A stretch of DNA of 64,000 nucleotides, taken from contig BNHL01000001.1 in assembly GCA_015472025.1 (NCBI GenBank), positions 868,001 through 932,000 of the forward strand, written 5' to 3'. Positions 8,619 through 17,416 of this stretch are shown one piece after another; position 1 is the stretch's first letter; each line of letters begins with the position of its first letter. The translations under genes and the position numbers were made by a program. The notes below the pieces were generated by a model, which worked only from the letters and a program-made list of their open reading frames with translations, had not been told where the DNA came from and did no database searches. The stretch comes from Cytophagales bacterium WSM2-2 (GTDB taxonomy: Bacteria > Bacteroidota > Bacteroidia > Cytophagales > Cyclobacteriaceae).

Positions 8619-9115
8619 TGAGAAAGGTAATCCTCAGTGTAGCCGTGAGCCTGGACGGTTTTATTGAAGGCCCACAAGGTGAGTACGACTGGTGTCCTCC
8701 TCCTTTCAAAAAGGAGATGGATGCTTTCATGCAAAGTATTGATGCAATATTCTTTGGGAGAAAAAGTTTTGAGCTTGCCGGAACCTCGATGTTTCCCGGA
8801 AAGAAATACTACGTTTTCTCAAATACCATGAAAACTGCAAAAGGTAAGGACATTCAAATTGTCAATGGCGATATAGTGAAGTTCGTTCATGCAATCAAAA
8901 AAACAGAAGGAAAAGATATTTGGCTTTTTGGCGGAGCCAGCCTCACCTCCACTTTCATCAATCACGAACTGGTTGATGAAATGTGGTTAGGTGTTGTACC
9001 GATCGTGCTAGGAAAGGGGAAGCCGCTATTTGAAAATATTGATGGCAGAAAGCTCTTCAAAACCGAAGAGGCCACTGTCTCGAAAGGATATTTTTCGTTA
9101 AGACTTAAAAAATAA
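8618..9115 (+). CDS. Dihydrofolate reductase-family protein (RibD C-terminal domain)
   Basis: A 165-residue NADPH-binding protein of the RibD-C/YwjB/YyaP type. The opening VILSVAVSLDGFIEGP is the family's first strand and substrate loop. FFGRKSFEL and IWLFGGASLTSTF match the NADPH-binding segments (GGA in the glycine motif), and VDEMWLGVVPIVLGKGKPLF is the C-terminal signature. These stand-alone proteins are probable reductases with unknown substrates and are not the folate-pathway FolA. It starts inside the stop codon of the preceding small gene and lies 22 bp before the AHSA1 gene. Confidence 0.85.
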   Translation: MRKVILSVAVSLDGFIEGPQGEYDWCPPPFKKEMDAFMQSIDAIFFGRKSFELAGTSMFPGKKYYVFSNTMKTAKGKDIQIVNGDIVKFVHAIKKTEGKDIWLFGGASLTSTFINHELVDEMWLGVVPIVLGKGKPLFENIDGRKLFKTEEATVSKGYFSLRLKK

Positions 9116-9137
9116 TTTACAATCTAAAACACTTGTT

Positions 9138-9563
9138 ATGACTGACATCGTTTGCCGCGTAAGCATTGAAATCAATGCTCCTGTTTCGAAAGTCTGGAAA
9201 GCACTTACCGACCCGGAGCAAATCAAGAAATACCTGTTTGGCACCAACACCATCACTGACTGGAAAGTGGGTAGTGAAATTAAATTCACCGGCGTGTGGG
9301 AGGGCAAGTCCTACGAGGACAAAGGAACAATCCTCGCACTTGAACCTGAGAAATTACTGAAATACAACTATTGGAGCAACTGGAGTGGCGAAGATGTGTT
9401 GGAAAACCGGCAGATCATTTCATACCAACTGAAGGGTGAAAAAGGAAAAACAGTGTTTACCCTCGTTCAGGAGAATTGCCCTGATGAAGCAGCACGCGAT
9501 CACTCAGCCAACAACTGGAATTCCGTACTTCAGTCGATGAAGCAACTACTGGAGGAGAAATAA
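9138..9563 (+). CDS. SRPBCC/AHSA1-domain protein
   Basis: A 141-residue START-like protein of the AHSA1 family. Family marks are VSIEINAPVSKVWKALTDPEQ at the N-terminus, the WKVGSEIKFTG strand, LLKYNYWSNWSG, and a C-terminal helix (NNWNSVLQSMKQLLEEK). Bacterial members have a hydrophobic cavity but no proven Hsp90 role. It probably belongs to the same transcription unit as the GyrI-like and RibD-C genes. The ligand is unknown. Confidence 0.85.
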   Translation: MTDIVCRVSIEINAPVSKVWKALTDPEQIKKYLFGTNTITDWKVGSEIKFTGVWEGKSYEDKGTILALEPEKLLKYNYWSNWSGEDVLENRQIISYQLKGEKGKTVFTLVQENCPDEAARDHSANNWNSVLQSMKQLLEEK

Positions 9564-9596
9564 AGTTTTGCATAACTTTAGTAAAATTGATGTAAC

Positions 9597-9974
9597 GTGG
9601 CAAAAAAGGAATCAACTGAGAAGAGAGTGGATGATTTTCTCGACGGGAAGTCGGAGCACACGTTATCACTCTTTCATCACTTTGTTTCGGAATTCCAACG
9701 AGTGGGCAAAGTGACGCTTCATCCCGCGAAAACCATGATTGGCATTGCTACCGAACGAAAAAGAATAGTTTATATCACTCAATTGGGAAAGAATTTTATA
9801 CATGTGGTATTCCCTTTTGAGAAACCGTACTCAGATAATCTGTGTTTTCAAAAAATTGCAAACGTGCCCGGAGACGAGAAACAATACAATCACCATTTCA
9901 GGATGATGGCAAAGGAGGATATCAACAAAGAAGTGATTTCGTTTATGAAGCTTGCCTATAAACTGGGAAGTTGA
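9597..9974 (+). CDS. DUF5655-like protein
   Basis: A 125-residue soluble protein. The core (VTLHPAKTMIGIA, IVYITQLGKNFIHVVFPF, then a DNLCFQKIANVPG segment) resembles the DUF5655 domain, in which a histidine-containing strand precedes hydrophobic strands. It starts at GTG 9597; there is no nearby ATG. TAACTTTA lies about 20 bp upstream and could be a -7 box, so it may be partly independent of the AHSA1 gene ending 33 bp before. It is convergent with the TPR gene, with one base between stop codons. Function unknown. Confidence 0.65.
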   Translation: MAKKESTEKRVDDFLDGKSEHTLSLFHHFVSEFQRVGKVTLHPAKTMIGIATERKRIVYITQLGKNFIHVVFPFEKPYSDNLCFQKIANVPGDEKQYNHHFRMMAKEDINKEVISFMKLAYKLGS

Positions 9975-9975
9975 T

Positions 9976-10782
9976 TTAGCGCAATAGTTTCCAGTTCACC
10001 TGGTAAGGATACCTCTCGTATAGTGCATTGTCTTCGTTAATAGTATAACCCGTTTCGAAATCGGCTTTAGCCTCCTTGATAACTTTAGTGCCTTCTTCAA
10101 CCTGACCAAGTTTTTGCAAAGCTGCTCCTTTGTAATATTTGGCATCGGAGAAATGAGAATACTGTTTTATCGCCTTGTCGAACTCAATGATTGCTTCCCG
10201 CAGTTTGTTTTGCTCGAATTTGGCAATTCCCGAATAAAACAAAGTCATGTAGTGCACCCAGTCAGCCCCGCTCTTCTGGGTATCCTTTCTGATTTCCTCG
10301 TCAAGCAATTCTTCGGCCTTCTTAAACTGGTTGAGCTGAATATAACTGACGGCTATATAAAAATCATAACTGTGATCCATAACAAACCGTCCGGGGCTAT
10401 TTTTCTTACAGAGCTCAAAGTCACGAATCGCAGCATAGTAATTCTTTACAAAAATGCAGTTCATGAACCCACGATACTCCGTCCACTTGTCAGGATCAAA
10501 CTTCACCGCTCTGTTTAATGCTTTCATTCCTTCCTGATATTTCATCTGTTTGAACAGGGGCATCGATTTTTGTTGCCACAGGTAAGCAACGGTAGAATCG
10601 ACCTTCAGCCCTTCGTCAATCTTTTGCTGCCACTCCTGTGAGAACAAGCCATATTTCCAGGCTCCATTTTTCAGATACTTGTCGATGATCTCGTCTTTTG
10701 AAAGTTTACTTTGACAGTTCGCGGCAGGTGAAAGGCAAACCAGGAAGGTGAGTGATATGGTGCTTAATGTGTTAGAAATCAT
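9976..10782 (-). CDS. Secreted TPR-repeat protein
   Basis: A 268-residue exported protein with a signal peptide ending about ANCQS. Several TPR-like helical pairs can be read: YLWQQKSMPLFKQMKYQEGM, then MALNRAVKFDPDKW-type repeats, FYIAVSYIQLNQFKKAEELL, and a final pair around YYKGAALQKLGQVEEGTK. TPRs mediate protein-protein contacts, so this may be a periplasmic scaffold. I chose the ATG at 10780-10782; a GTG 30 bp upstream is possible. TAACATTG just before the chosen start could act as a -7 box, which would overlap the longer start. An upstream hairpin would insulate it from the parvulin gene. Confidence 0.7.
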   Translation of the reverse strand: MISNTLSTISLTFLVCLSPAANCQSKLSKDEIIDKYLKNGAWKYGLFSQEWQQKIDEGLKVDSTVAYLWQQKSMPLFKQMKYQEGMKALNRAVKFDPDKWTEYRGFMNCIFVKNYYAAIRDFELCKKNSPGRFVMDHSYDFYIAVSYIQLNQFKKAEELLDEEIRKDTQKSGADWVHYMTLFYSGIAKFEQNKLREAIIEFDKAIKQYSHFSDAKYYKGAALQKLGQVEEGTKVIKEAKADFETGYTINEDNALYERYPYQVNWKLLR

Positions 10783-10821
10783 TTCGCTGTTTTTCTCAGC
10801 AATGTTAAGCACAATAAAAAT

Positions 10822-10850
10822 AAAAAGCCTGCCACGGGAGGCAGGCTCAA
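10822..10850 (-). terminator. Terminator between the parvulin and TPR genes
   Basis: AGCCTGCC (10826-10833) pairs with GGCAGGCT (10840-10847), an 8-bp stem. On the minus strand it is followed by a T-rich run (TTTTTATTTTTATT). It would end transcripts coming from the parvulin gene about 180 bp upstream. The gap also has a weaker pairing of GACAGG and CCTGTC at 10995-11032. Confidence 0.6.
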
Positions 10851-11031
10851 AAAAACAGAATAACTAAACTAAAACATCTATTGATCTCTAGCGCGTGCAA
10901 AGAGACATGAAGATGCAGTAAAAATCAACCGTAAGGTTACGGCAGATGCAGAAAGTAAGGTTGAATTGACTTGACATCCGGCAGGCTAACAAAAGACAGG
11001 GGTTGAAGGGAAAAGGTAATGAAGCCTCCTG

Positions 11032-11670
11032 TCATTTTTTTACTTCCATTCGGACTGCGGCTATCACTTTCTCTATTCTGGGGTGGTACGTATTCTTGAC
11101 AATGAATCGCCATCCAAACTCATCCATGTTTACCATGAATACTTCACCTGTTTTATGAGCCTGAACTGCTGAATCAAAAGGTTCGTACATCTGCTTTTCT
11201 TCAAACCAGCCAAGGTCTCCTCCTCGCCTAGCATTGTGATCCATGGAATACTGCATAGCCAGTTCTGCAAAAGACGACCCCGATTCTATTTTTTTCATTA
11301 TGTGACTGCTAAGACTGTCAAATCGCTCAACTCCTAGTCTACCCTTATCCAGTAAAATGTACTGAACTCTGAATTTTTTCTTGTGGTATATATCCAAAGT
11401 TTTGTAGATGAACGCGGAATCAGGTGATTCCACGGTTGCTATTTTTCCCGCCCCCATCGACATGAGAACTTGAACAAATGTGGTAGTATCTGCATCTGCG
11501 TCAAAATCTACAAACCGCCAATTAAAACCATCACGTTTCTCAAACAGGAGGTCAACCAATTGTTCAAATGATTCTGCTCTCTGCAATTCAGATTTGATCC
11601 TCTCAACATTTTTCTGCGCCTTAAGTGTGCAGCTGAAAATGAACATGCTGAAAATGAGAATGAGTTTCAT
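11032..11670 (-). CDS. Parvulin-type peptidyl-prolyl isomerase, secreted
   Basis: A 212-residue exported protein with a signal peptide (MKLILIFSMFIFSCTLKAQ). Residues about 95-200 form a PpiC/rotamase domain: FRVQYILLDK as first strand, SSFAELAMQYSMD, the signature ARRGGDLGWF, and FDSAVQAHKTGEV. The domain catalyses cis-trans isomerisation of prolyl bonds in envelope proteins. The N-terminal 90 residues are a lineage-specific helical region rather than a SurA chaperone domain. It stands alone, with a terminator downstream and the tRNA-Cys gene about 200 bp upstream. Confidence 0.8.
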   Translation of the reverse strand: MKLILIFSMFIFSCTLKAQKNVERIKSELQRAESFEQLVDLLFEKRDGFNWRFVDFDADADTTTFVQVLMSMGAGKIATVESPDSAFIYKTLDIYHKKKFRVQYILLDKGRLGVERFDSLSSHIMKKIESGSSFAELAMQYSMDHNARRGGDLGWFEEKQMYEPFDSAVQAHKTGEVFMVNMDEFGWRFIVKNTYHPRIEKVIAAVRMEVKK

Positions 11671-11842
11671 GATTTATAGATGTTTTGACAAAGCAAACAA
11701 ACCACCTAACTAATCAATTGACACAGTCTAATTATTGTATGGATGAAAAATCATAGCAGTTGGTGTTGTTCGTTTATCAATGGCATGAAGCGACCACAAG
11801 GAATCAGTGTTATTATGTTCCTGGTATGAACATCCGGAAAAC

Positions 11843-11871
11843 AAAAAAGCCATCAGTACGATGGCTTTTTT
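11843..11871 (-). terminator. Terminator after tRNA-Cys
   Basis: AAAAAAGCCATC (11843-11854) pairs perfectly with GATGGCTTTTTT (11860-11871) around AGTAC. The 12-bp stem begins one base after the tRNA 3' end. It has A/T tracts on both sides and could work in both directions. Confidence 0.8.
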
Positions 11872-11872
11872 G

Positions 11873-11943
11873 AGGTTCCGAGCGGATTCGAACCGCTGTA
11901 GGAGCTTTTGCAGAGCTCAGCCTAGCCACTCGGCCACGGAACC
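11873..11943 (-). tRNA. tRNA-Cys (GCA)
   Basis: On the minus strand the 71-nt sequence folds as a tRNA. The acceptor is GGTTCCG with CGGAACC plus discriminator T. The anticodon stem is GAGCT/AGCTC around the loop CTGCAAA, giving anticodon GCA (cysteine). The T arm contains GCGGTTCGAATCCGC. The CCA end is not encoded. A strong terminator follows directly. Confidence 0.95.
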
Positions 11944-11948
11944 TTGTC

Positions 11949-12021
11949 AGGCGTTAGGGATTATTTATCAGGCCCAATCCAAAAATAGGAGTTGATTACC
12001 TAATGCCAATGCCTAACGCCT
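11949..12021 (-). repeat. Inverted repeat with two alternative arms between rpsA and tRNA-Cys
   Basis: AGGCGTTAGG (11949-11958) is the inverse of CCTAACGCCT (12012-12021) and, with one G-U pair, also of CCTAATGCC (11999-12007). The 3' region of the rpsA transcript could therefore form either of two hairpins with the same arm. It lies just after the rpsA stop codon (12029) and before the tRNA-Cys gene, so it may serve as terminator or processing structure. Function not proven. Confidence 0.4.
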
Positions 12022-12028
12022 TTTTAAA

Positions 12029-14044
12029 TTATTCTGCTTTCGGAGTTCCTTTCATTTTCTCCTTCAGCGCGCTCAACGCTTCAAGATCTCCAAGAGTTGA
12101 TTTCTCAGACTCCTGGTTGATCTTATCGATCGTCTTGCCTTTCGGAGCTGCTTTCTTCTTGGGAGCAGCCGCTGTCTTGTCTTCCTCAGTAGACCACATA
12201 GCCTTCAGGCTTAAAGTGATACGTCTGTCATCTTTAGAGAACTCCAGCACTTTGAAGTCGTATGATTCACCAAGTTCAGCTTTAGAACCGTCTTCTTTAG
12301 CAAGATTCTTCAGCGAACAGAAGCCTTCGATACCGTATTGCAATTCAATCACAACACCTTTATCATTTTTGCTGATAATGGTTCCTTTGTGTGTAGAACC
12401 TGTGGTGAAGATTGTCTCGAAAGTATCCCAAGGGTTTTCTTCGAGGTGCTTGTGGCTCAACGCCAGTCTGCGGTTAACGGCATCCAATTCGAGTACTTGT
12501 ACTTCGATAGATTCACCCACTTTCGTGAATTCAGAAGGGTGCTTGATTTTCTTGGTCCAGCTCAAATCTGAAACGTGTACCAATCCATCAATACCTTCTT
12601 CCAGTTCAATGAACAAGCCGAAGTTAGTCAGGTTGCGAACGATACCCTTGTGACGTGTGCCAACAGCATACTTAGAAAGTACGTCCTGACGAGTCCAAGG
12701 ATCTTCAGTCAATTGCTTAATGCCAAGGCTCATCTTGCGCTCCGCGCGATCGATGGTGAGCACAACAGCTTGCAACTCATCTCCTACCTTGATAAAGTCT
12801 TGCGGGTTGCGCAGGTGTTGTGACCAACTCATTTCTGAAACGTGGATCAAACCTTCTACACCAGGCTGAAGTTCGAGGAATGCGCCATAATCGGCTACGT
12901 TCACGATCTTGCCTTTCACTTTTGATCCTACGATCACATCTGCAGACAATGAATCCCAAGGGTGAGCTGTAAGTTGCTTCATGCCCAATGAAATTCTCTT
13001 CTTGTCTTCATCAAAATCAAGAACCACCACTTTCACCACCTGATCAAGTTTCAACAACTCTTCCGGATGGTTGATGCGGCCCCACGAGATATCAGTGATA
13101 TGCAACAATCCGTCTACACCACCAAGATCGATGAACACACCGAAGTTGGTCATGTTCTTGATCACACCTTCCAACACCTGACCTTTTTCAAGGTTAGTGA
13201 GGATAGCTGCTTTTTGTTGCTCAAGATCTTTCTCTATCAGCACTTTATGTGATACCACAACGTTGTCGTTGGTGTAGTTGATCTTCACCACTTTCACCTC
13301 GATCGCCTTGTTCACATAAATATCGAAATCACGGATAGGCTTAACATCAATTTGAGAACCAGGCAAGAAAGCCTCGATACCAAATACGTCTACAATCAAA
13401 CCACCTTTGGTTCTGCGTTTCACAAATCCTTCAATGATCTGATCTTTATCCAATGCAGTTTGTACATACTCCCAGCCTTTCACCAGTTTCGCCTTTCTGC
13501 GGGAAAGGATCAATTGGCCCATGGTGTTCTCGCGCTCTTCAATGAAGAGGTCAACCAGGTCACCAATTTTAAGGTTGGGCATATCTTTGAATTCAGCCAA
13601 CGGTACCAAACCGTCTGACTTAAATCCGATGTTTAGAATTACATCGCGGTCGTTGATACCTACCACGGTACCTTGAACCACTTCACTTTCGTTTACAGAA
13701 GCAATGGCACCACCGTAAAGGTTGTCCATCTCTTTACGCTGAGCTGAAGAATATCCTTCACCGAAGCCTTTCTTGTCAAACGCTTCCCAATCGAAGCTCT
13801 CAAGAGACACATTTGTATTAGAAGCTTTACGGGCAGTTACGTCACGGATTACACGACCAATGCCTTCTTCTTCTTCTCTTTTCTTTTGTGCTTTAAAAGC
13901 TGCCAATTCATCTTCCTGGAGTTCAGCTTCTGCGGTTTTTACATCCACATTAACTTCAGCACCTTTAGCAGTCAGTGCTTTTTTTGCCAGACCTTCTGCC
14001 TTGGATTTTGAATCCTTTGGAGCGTCTTTTTGAATTTTTGCCAT
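12029..14044 (-). CDS. rpsA: 30S ribosomal protein S1
   Basis: A 671-residue protein with six S1 RNA-binding repeats in order. They open at VVQGTVVGIND, IIEGFVKRRT, VLEGVIKNMTNFG, KVKGKIVNVADYG, RHKGIVRNLTNFG and THKGTIISKNDKG. Repeats 3-5 keep the GLLHI/GLIHV/GLVHV-SD-SW signature. S1 sits on the small ribosomal subunit and helps bind leader regions during translation start. The N-terminal ~90 residues are a charged lineage-specific extension, and the C-terminal 50 residues are lysine-rich. Bacteroidota use few Shine-Dalgarno sites, so S1 is likely important for start selection. Its leader (14045-14179) contains a hairpin that may belong to the gene upstream. Confidence 0.97.
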   Translation of the reverse strand: MAKIQKDAPKDSKSKAEGLAKKALTAKGAEVNVDVKTAEAELQEDELAAFKAQKKREEEEGIGRVIRDVTARKASNTNVSLESFDWEAFDKKGFGEGYSSAQRKEMDNLYGGAIASVNESEVVQGTVVGINDRDVILNIGFKSDGLVPLAEFKDMPNLKIGDLVDLFIEERENTMGQLILSRRKAKLVKGWEYVQTALDKDQIIEGFVKRRTKGGLIVDVFGIEAFLPGSQIDVKPIRDFDIYVNKAIEVKVVKINYTNDNVVVSHKVLIEKDLEQQKAAILTNLEKGQVLEGVIKNMTNFGVFIDLGGVDGLLHITDISWGRINHPEELLKLDQVVKVVVLDFDEDKKRISLGMKQLTAHPWDSLSADVIVGSKVKGKIVNVADYGAFLELQPGVEGLIHVSEMSWSQHLRNPQDFIKVGDELQAVVLTIDRAERKMSLGIKQLTEDPWTRQDVLSKYAVGTRHKGIVRNLTNFGLFIELEEGIDGLVHVSDLSWTKKIKHPSEFTKVGESIEVQVLELDAVNRRLALSHKHLEENPWDTFETIFTTGSTHKGTIISKNDKGVVIELQYGIEGFCSLKNLAKEDGSKAELGESYDFKVLEFSKDDRRITLSLKAMWSTEEDKTAAAPKKKAAPKGKTIDKINQESEKSTLGDLEALSALKEKMKGTPKAE

Positions 14045-14124
14045 AAAATCTGCCCTTGGTCACATGCTGCGGACGGGCATTACCGCAGCAAATTTGGTTT
14101 TACATTGCTGTTTATTAAGCTAAA

Positions 14125-14150
14125 CAGCCCCGCTGGTTTCAGCAGGGCTG
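14125..14150 (-). terminator. Hairpin between tolC-like gene and rpsA
   Basis: CAGCCC-C-GCTG pairs with CAGC-A-GGGCTG: 10 base pairs with one mismatch and a 4-nt loop. On the minus strand a moderately T-rich stretch follows. It lies 30 bp after the TolC-like gene and could stop that transcript before rpsA. It could instead be part of the rpsA leader. Confidence 0.45.
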
Positions 14151-14179
14151 CAAAGGTAAGGATTTTTCGCAAAATGAGC

Positions 14180-15652
14180 TTATTGCACGTCTTCCGGTTT
14201 TAAAGTGCCGACAGCATAGTCTACAAGCACTTTTTGGAACAATAACCGGTATTCTGCTTGCGCTTTGTCTGTTTGAGCCTGAACAAATACCCGGTTGGCG
14301 TTAGCAAAATCGACAAAGTTTGTCACGCCAAGTCTATAGCGCTCGGTTTCATACTGAAGTGCTAGTTCAGCAGCAGTATATTGATCAATACTTACGGCAT
14401 AACTTTTTTTAGCTCCCTCATAATTTTTAACTGCTCGGATCACTTCATTTTTTATTTGAAACTCAACATTCTTACGTGTCAAGATGGCATTTTCATAAAG
14501 CACTTTTTGCTGCATATAAGCTGTGCGATTTTGCAGCCCGTTGAAAACAGGAATCTGAAGCTGGAATCCGTACTGTTTGTACACGTTGTTCACTTTGAAT
14601 TGCTCTGAGAAGGGTCTGGGTACGCTTTGATTGGCATCCAACTTGGGATAAGGCACATTTGTAAGTGAATATCCTGAAGCGGCAGTTGGATCGGTCGCAA
14701 TTATCGTATGATAGTTTTGAACCGAGTCCGGCACGCCATGCTGAAAGTTATATGCAGAGCCATAAGTAAAAAAAGCTGATAGAGACGGCATCATATTTCC
14801 TTTAGCTGCGGCTGTACTAAATCGATAACCATTCTCCATTTTGACTGCCCTCAAGTAATCTCCCCGATACGTTTTGGCCTTGTCAGCTAATTCTTCGATG
14901 TTCATGATATCGTATCCGACCTTGTTGATATCCCAATTTGGTTTCTCTACATCGTATTGTTCAAATGGATCTATCAATAAAGTCTGTGTCAATAAAGTCT
15001 TGTCGTTATTGAGTGTTATTTCAGCCTGAACAAATCTATATTCTGCTCCTTTTGCCAGAGCCGCCTGATTATACTCATCTACCGGTGAGCGCGCGCCTAA
15101 ATTAACCTGCTCCTTCACTTGCAGGTACTGTTTATCTAATGCATCAAAATTCTCTTTCGCAATTTTCATCAACTCAACATCGAGCATCACCTGCAGGTAT
15201 TGATTCGCAACGATATTGATCAAATCCTGTGCGGTACGGTTCACATAATAGGCTTGTGCATCGAGTAAATTGGCGTATTGCCTTATACTATTTACACGAT
15301 TAAATCCGCTGAATAAATTAAGCCCAACATTGAGAGATCCGTTGACGTTATCGCGGATACCATTGATTACTGTACCTGTATTGTTATTGAAAGAATTACC
15401 ATCCACCCGATAGGCATTACCATTTAATGCTACTGTCGGTCCCGTAGCCACAAGGCTCTGAGTTCTCTGGGTCTGACTCAACTGTAAATTATTTTTTTGC
15501 TGATTTAGCAACATGCCATTTTTCAGAGCTGTGTTGATTGCCTCGGTAAAAGTGAGCGTTTTCTTTGTCTCTGAAGTTGTTGAGGTTTGGCCTTGTGCGG
15601 TGAAACTCACCAGGTACGCGCTTACCAATGTTACTGCTACAAATCTTTTCAT
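14180..15652 (-). CDS. TolC-family outer-membrane efflux protein
   Basis: A 490-residue outer-membrane channel subunit with a signal peptide (about 1-22). The sequence has the two-fold TolC arrangement: helical segments with LTFTEAINTALKNG at the start of the first half and FEIQIKNEVIRAVKNYEGA-like helices in the second. Beta segments lie between, such as LNVGLNLFSGFNR and FQLQIPVFNGLQNR. TolC trimers form the exit duct of tripartite export systems. It lies 14 bp downstream of an ABC ATPase gene on the same strand, so the two form an operon. No adaptor or permease gene is next to them. Confidence 0.9.
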   Translation of the reverse strand: MKRFVAVTLVSAYLVSFTAQGQTSTTSETKKTLTFTEAINTALKNGMLLNQQKNNLQLSQTQRTQSLVATGPTVALNGNAYRVDGNSFNNNTGTVINGIRDNVNGSLNVGLNLFSGFNRVNSIRQYANLLDAQAYYVNRTAQDLINIVANQYLQVMLDVELMKIAKENFDALDKQYLQVKEQVNLGARSPVDEYNQAALAKGAEYRFVQAEITLNNDKTLLTQTLLIDPFEQYDVEKPNWDINKVGYDIMNIEELADKAKTYRGDYLRAVKMENGYRFSTAAAKGNMMPSLSAFFTYGSAYNFQHGVPDSVQNYHTIIATDPTAASGYSLTNVPYPKLDANQSVPRPFSEQFKVNNVYKQYGFQLQIPVFNGLQNRTAYMQQKVLYENAILTRKNVEFQIKNEVIRAVKNYEGAKKSYAVSIDQYTAAELALQYETERYRLGVTNFVDFANANRVFVQAQTDKAQAEYRLLFQKVLVDYAVGTLKPEDVQ

Positions 15653-15666
15653 ATCAATATCAATTT

Positions 15667-16344
15667 CTATTTCACTTTTTCATCTGAAGCAACAGCACCG
15701 TCAGCGATGCGCACGATGCGTTTGCCTCGCAGCGCGTTTTCTTCTGAGTGTGTCACTTGTATAATTGTTATTCCTTCTTCATTGAGTTTTTGAAAAATAT
15801 CCATGATCTGTCTGCCCTGGTCGGAATGCAGATTTCCGGTAGGTTCATCGGCAAGCAACAATTTCGGCTCACCGACAATTGCCCGCGCAATACCAACCAA
15901 CTGCTGTTGGCCTCCGCTGAGTTGCTCCGGGAACAAATCTTTTTTCGCCACCATATTGAAACGGTCAAGCATTTCAGCCACCATACTTTTGCGCTGGCTG
16001 CCATTAACTCCCTTATAAAGCAGAGGAGTTTCAATATTCTCGTACACAGTCAGCTCATCGATCAGGTGATACGCCTGAAATATGAACCCGATGTAGTTCT
16101 TGTGCATTTCACTTTTCTGCTTCTCTCTCATTTTGTGCACGGGCTCATCAAAAAAATAATATTCACCGGCTGATGGCTCATCCAGCATACCGATGATATT
16201 CATTAATGAAGATTTGCCCGCCCCGCTAGGCCCCATGAGTGTGACAAACTCGCCTTGTTGTATTTCGAGTTCGATGCCTTTTAAAATGAACGTACGCTGA
16301 AACCTGGAGTCAATGTACTTGTCAATGTCTTTGAGTTTGATCAT
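15667..16344 (-). CDS. ABC transporter ATP-binding protein (LolD/MacB type)
   Basis: A 225-residue ATPase with all core motifs: Walker A GPSGAGKS at 38-45, the signature LSGGQ at 142-146, Walker B LLLADEP at 162-168, and the H-loop in VTHSEENA. The sequence type (IGMLDEPSAGEYYF, VYENIETPLLYKG) is that of the MacB/LolD group, which powers lipoprotein release or macrolide/peptide export through MacB-fold permeases. It forms an operon with the TolC gene downstream. No permease is nearby; the closest in this window is at 44904, an orphan MacB-fold permease without its own ATPase. Confidence 0.92.
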   Translation of the reverse strand: MIKLKDIDKYIDSRFQRTFILKGIELEIQQGEFVTLMGPSGAGKSSLMNIIGMLDEPSAGEYYFFDEPVHKMREKQKSEMHKNYIGFIFQAYHLIDELTVYENIETPLLYKGVNGSQRKSMVAEMLDRFNMVAKKDLFPEQLSGGQQQLVGIARAIVGEPKLLLADEPTGNLHSDQGRQIMDIFQKLNEEGITIIQVTHSEENALRGKRIVRIADGAVASDEKVK

Positions 16345-16507
16345 AAATGTGTTTCGTTATTGCCCAAAATAGTGCCAGCTAATTTTTATGGAATATGACG
16401 TAGAAATAGGGTTTTAGTTGCACGCTTGTCGTCCGTAAATGCAAAATGGTGTCCGAAAGCGGATGGCTAAATTAAGGAAACGGCTATAAAAAAGCGGGAT
16501 TATGCAA

Positions 16508-16939
16508 TCAAAATACGATTGGATGAAGAACAACATCCACCCGTCGGTTCAGTATTAAGCCCTTATAAGTCTCATTGGTATAAACCGGGTTTTCCAGTCC
16601 CCAATCCTTGACATGAATCATTGTCTCTGGAATATCCTTTTGAATAAGAAGTCCATGCACCATCTGGCTTCGCATTTCTGAAAGCCACTGGTTGTATCTT
16701 TTCCCACCAATATTATCTGTGTGGCTGATGAGTTGTATTTCGTATTTCTGAAGAAGATTGGGGATAGAGTCAAGCCATCGGGAAAGATCAGAGGCTTGTT
16801 CGTCATCGATATAATAACTGCCACCTCCAAAGAAAATGCTTTTGGTGATTTCACTGCCTTTGTCCTGGGCATTACTTGAGAACCCTGCCGAAACCAGCAG
16901 TAAAAAAAGACCTACTTTTATAAATCGCAGGTTCATCAT
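16508..16939 (-). CDS. Small OmpA-domain envelope protein
   Basis: A 143-residue exported protein with a signal peptide ending about SNAQ. The mature part is an OmpA C-terminal-like fold: IFFGGGSYYIDDE as first strand, IQLISHTDNIGGKRYNQWLSEMRSQMV as the typical peptidoglycan-binding HTD...N..LS..R segment, and NRRVDVVL at the end. Binding to diaminopimelate in peptidoglycan is the known role of this domain. It has no beta-barrel, so it may be a periplasmic anchor. Start codons at 16939 and 16936 are both ATG. Confidence 0.8.
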   Translation of the reverse strand: MMNLRFIKVGLFLLLVSAGFSSNAQDKGSEITKSIFFGGGSYYIDDEQASDLSRWLDSIPNLLQKYEIQLISHTDNIGGKRYNQWLSEMRSQMVHGLLIQKDIPETMIHVKDWGLENPVYTNETYKGLILNRRVDVVLHPIVF

Positions 16940-17006
16940 GAGGTGAATTTACGAAAAGATTCCCCGTGCAGATTAACGGATATTTAATTAAGTAGTTTTT
17001 AACAAA

Positions 17007-17414
17007 ATGTACCGGATAACTCTGATTTTCACGATCTGCATTAAAATAAATTCATTCGCACAGAGCAACGAACAAAGTATAGCTCCTGAGCTGGCGGGGA
17101 AATGGTGCTATATCAATACTATCGCAAGTTCTGCTGATGCAATCACGAATTCATGCATCAATCTGAATGACGATGGCAGTTTCGAATTTACAATTGATGC
17201 TACCACTCTTCCGAAAGGCATCAGTATTCCTTTGCAACAAAATGACACCGGGAAATGGTGGGTAAAAGACAATCGTCTTTTCTACAGCTCGCAATCCAGT
17301 GGACAGGGATCATTTTCCTTTCAAAAGATAAATCACCCGCGGCTTGAAAATACACCAATGATTGTTGTCAATGGCATTTCATTCGCCACAGCGACACCAC
17401 GCGATCCCTGGTAA
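17007..17414 (+). CDS. Small secreted protein, lipocalin-like pattern
   Basis: A 135-residue exported protein with a signal peptide (about 1-19, ending NSFAQ). LAGKWCYINTIAS near the start, LNDDGSFEFTID and TGKWWVKDNRLFY are beta-hairpin patterns seen in lipocalin-like domains that open with GxW. There are two cysteines in the mature region. No binding site or enzyme motif can be recognised. It converges on the S10 peptidase gene with two bases between stop codons. Confidence 0.55.
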   Translation: MYRITLIFTICIKINSFAQSNEQSIAPELAGKWCYINTIASSADAITNSCINLNDDGSFEFTIDATTLPKGISIPLQQNDTGKWWVKDNRLFYSSQSSGQGSFSFQKINHPRLENTPMIVVNGISFATATPRDPW

Positions 17415-17416
17415 GT

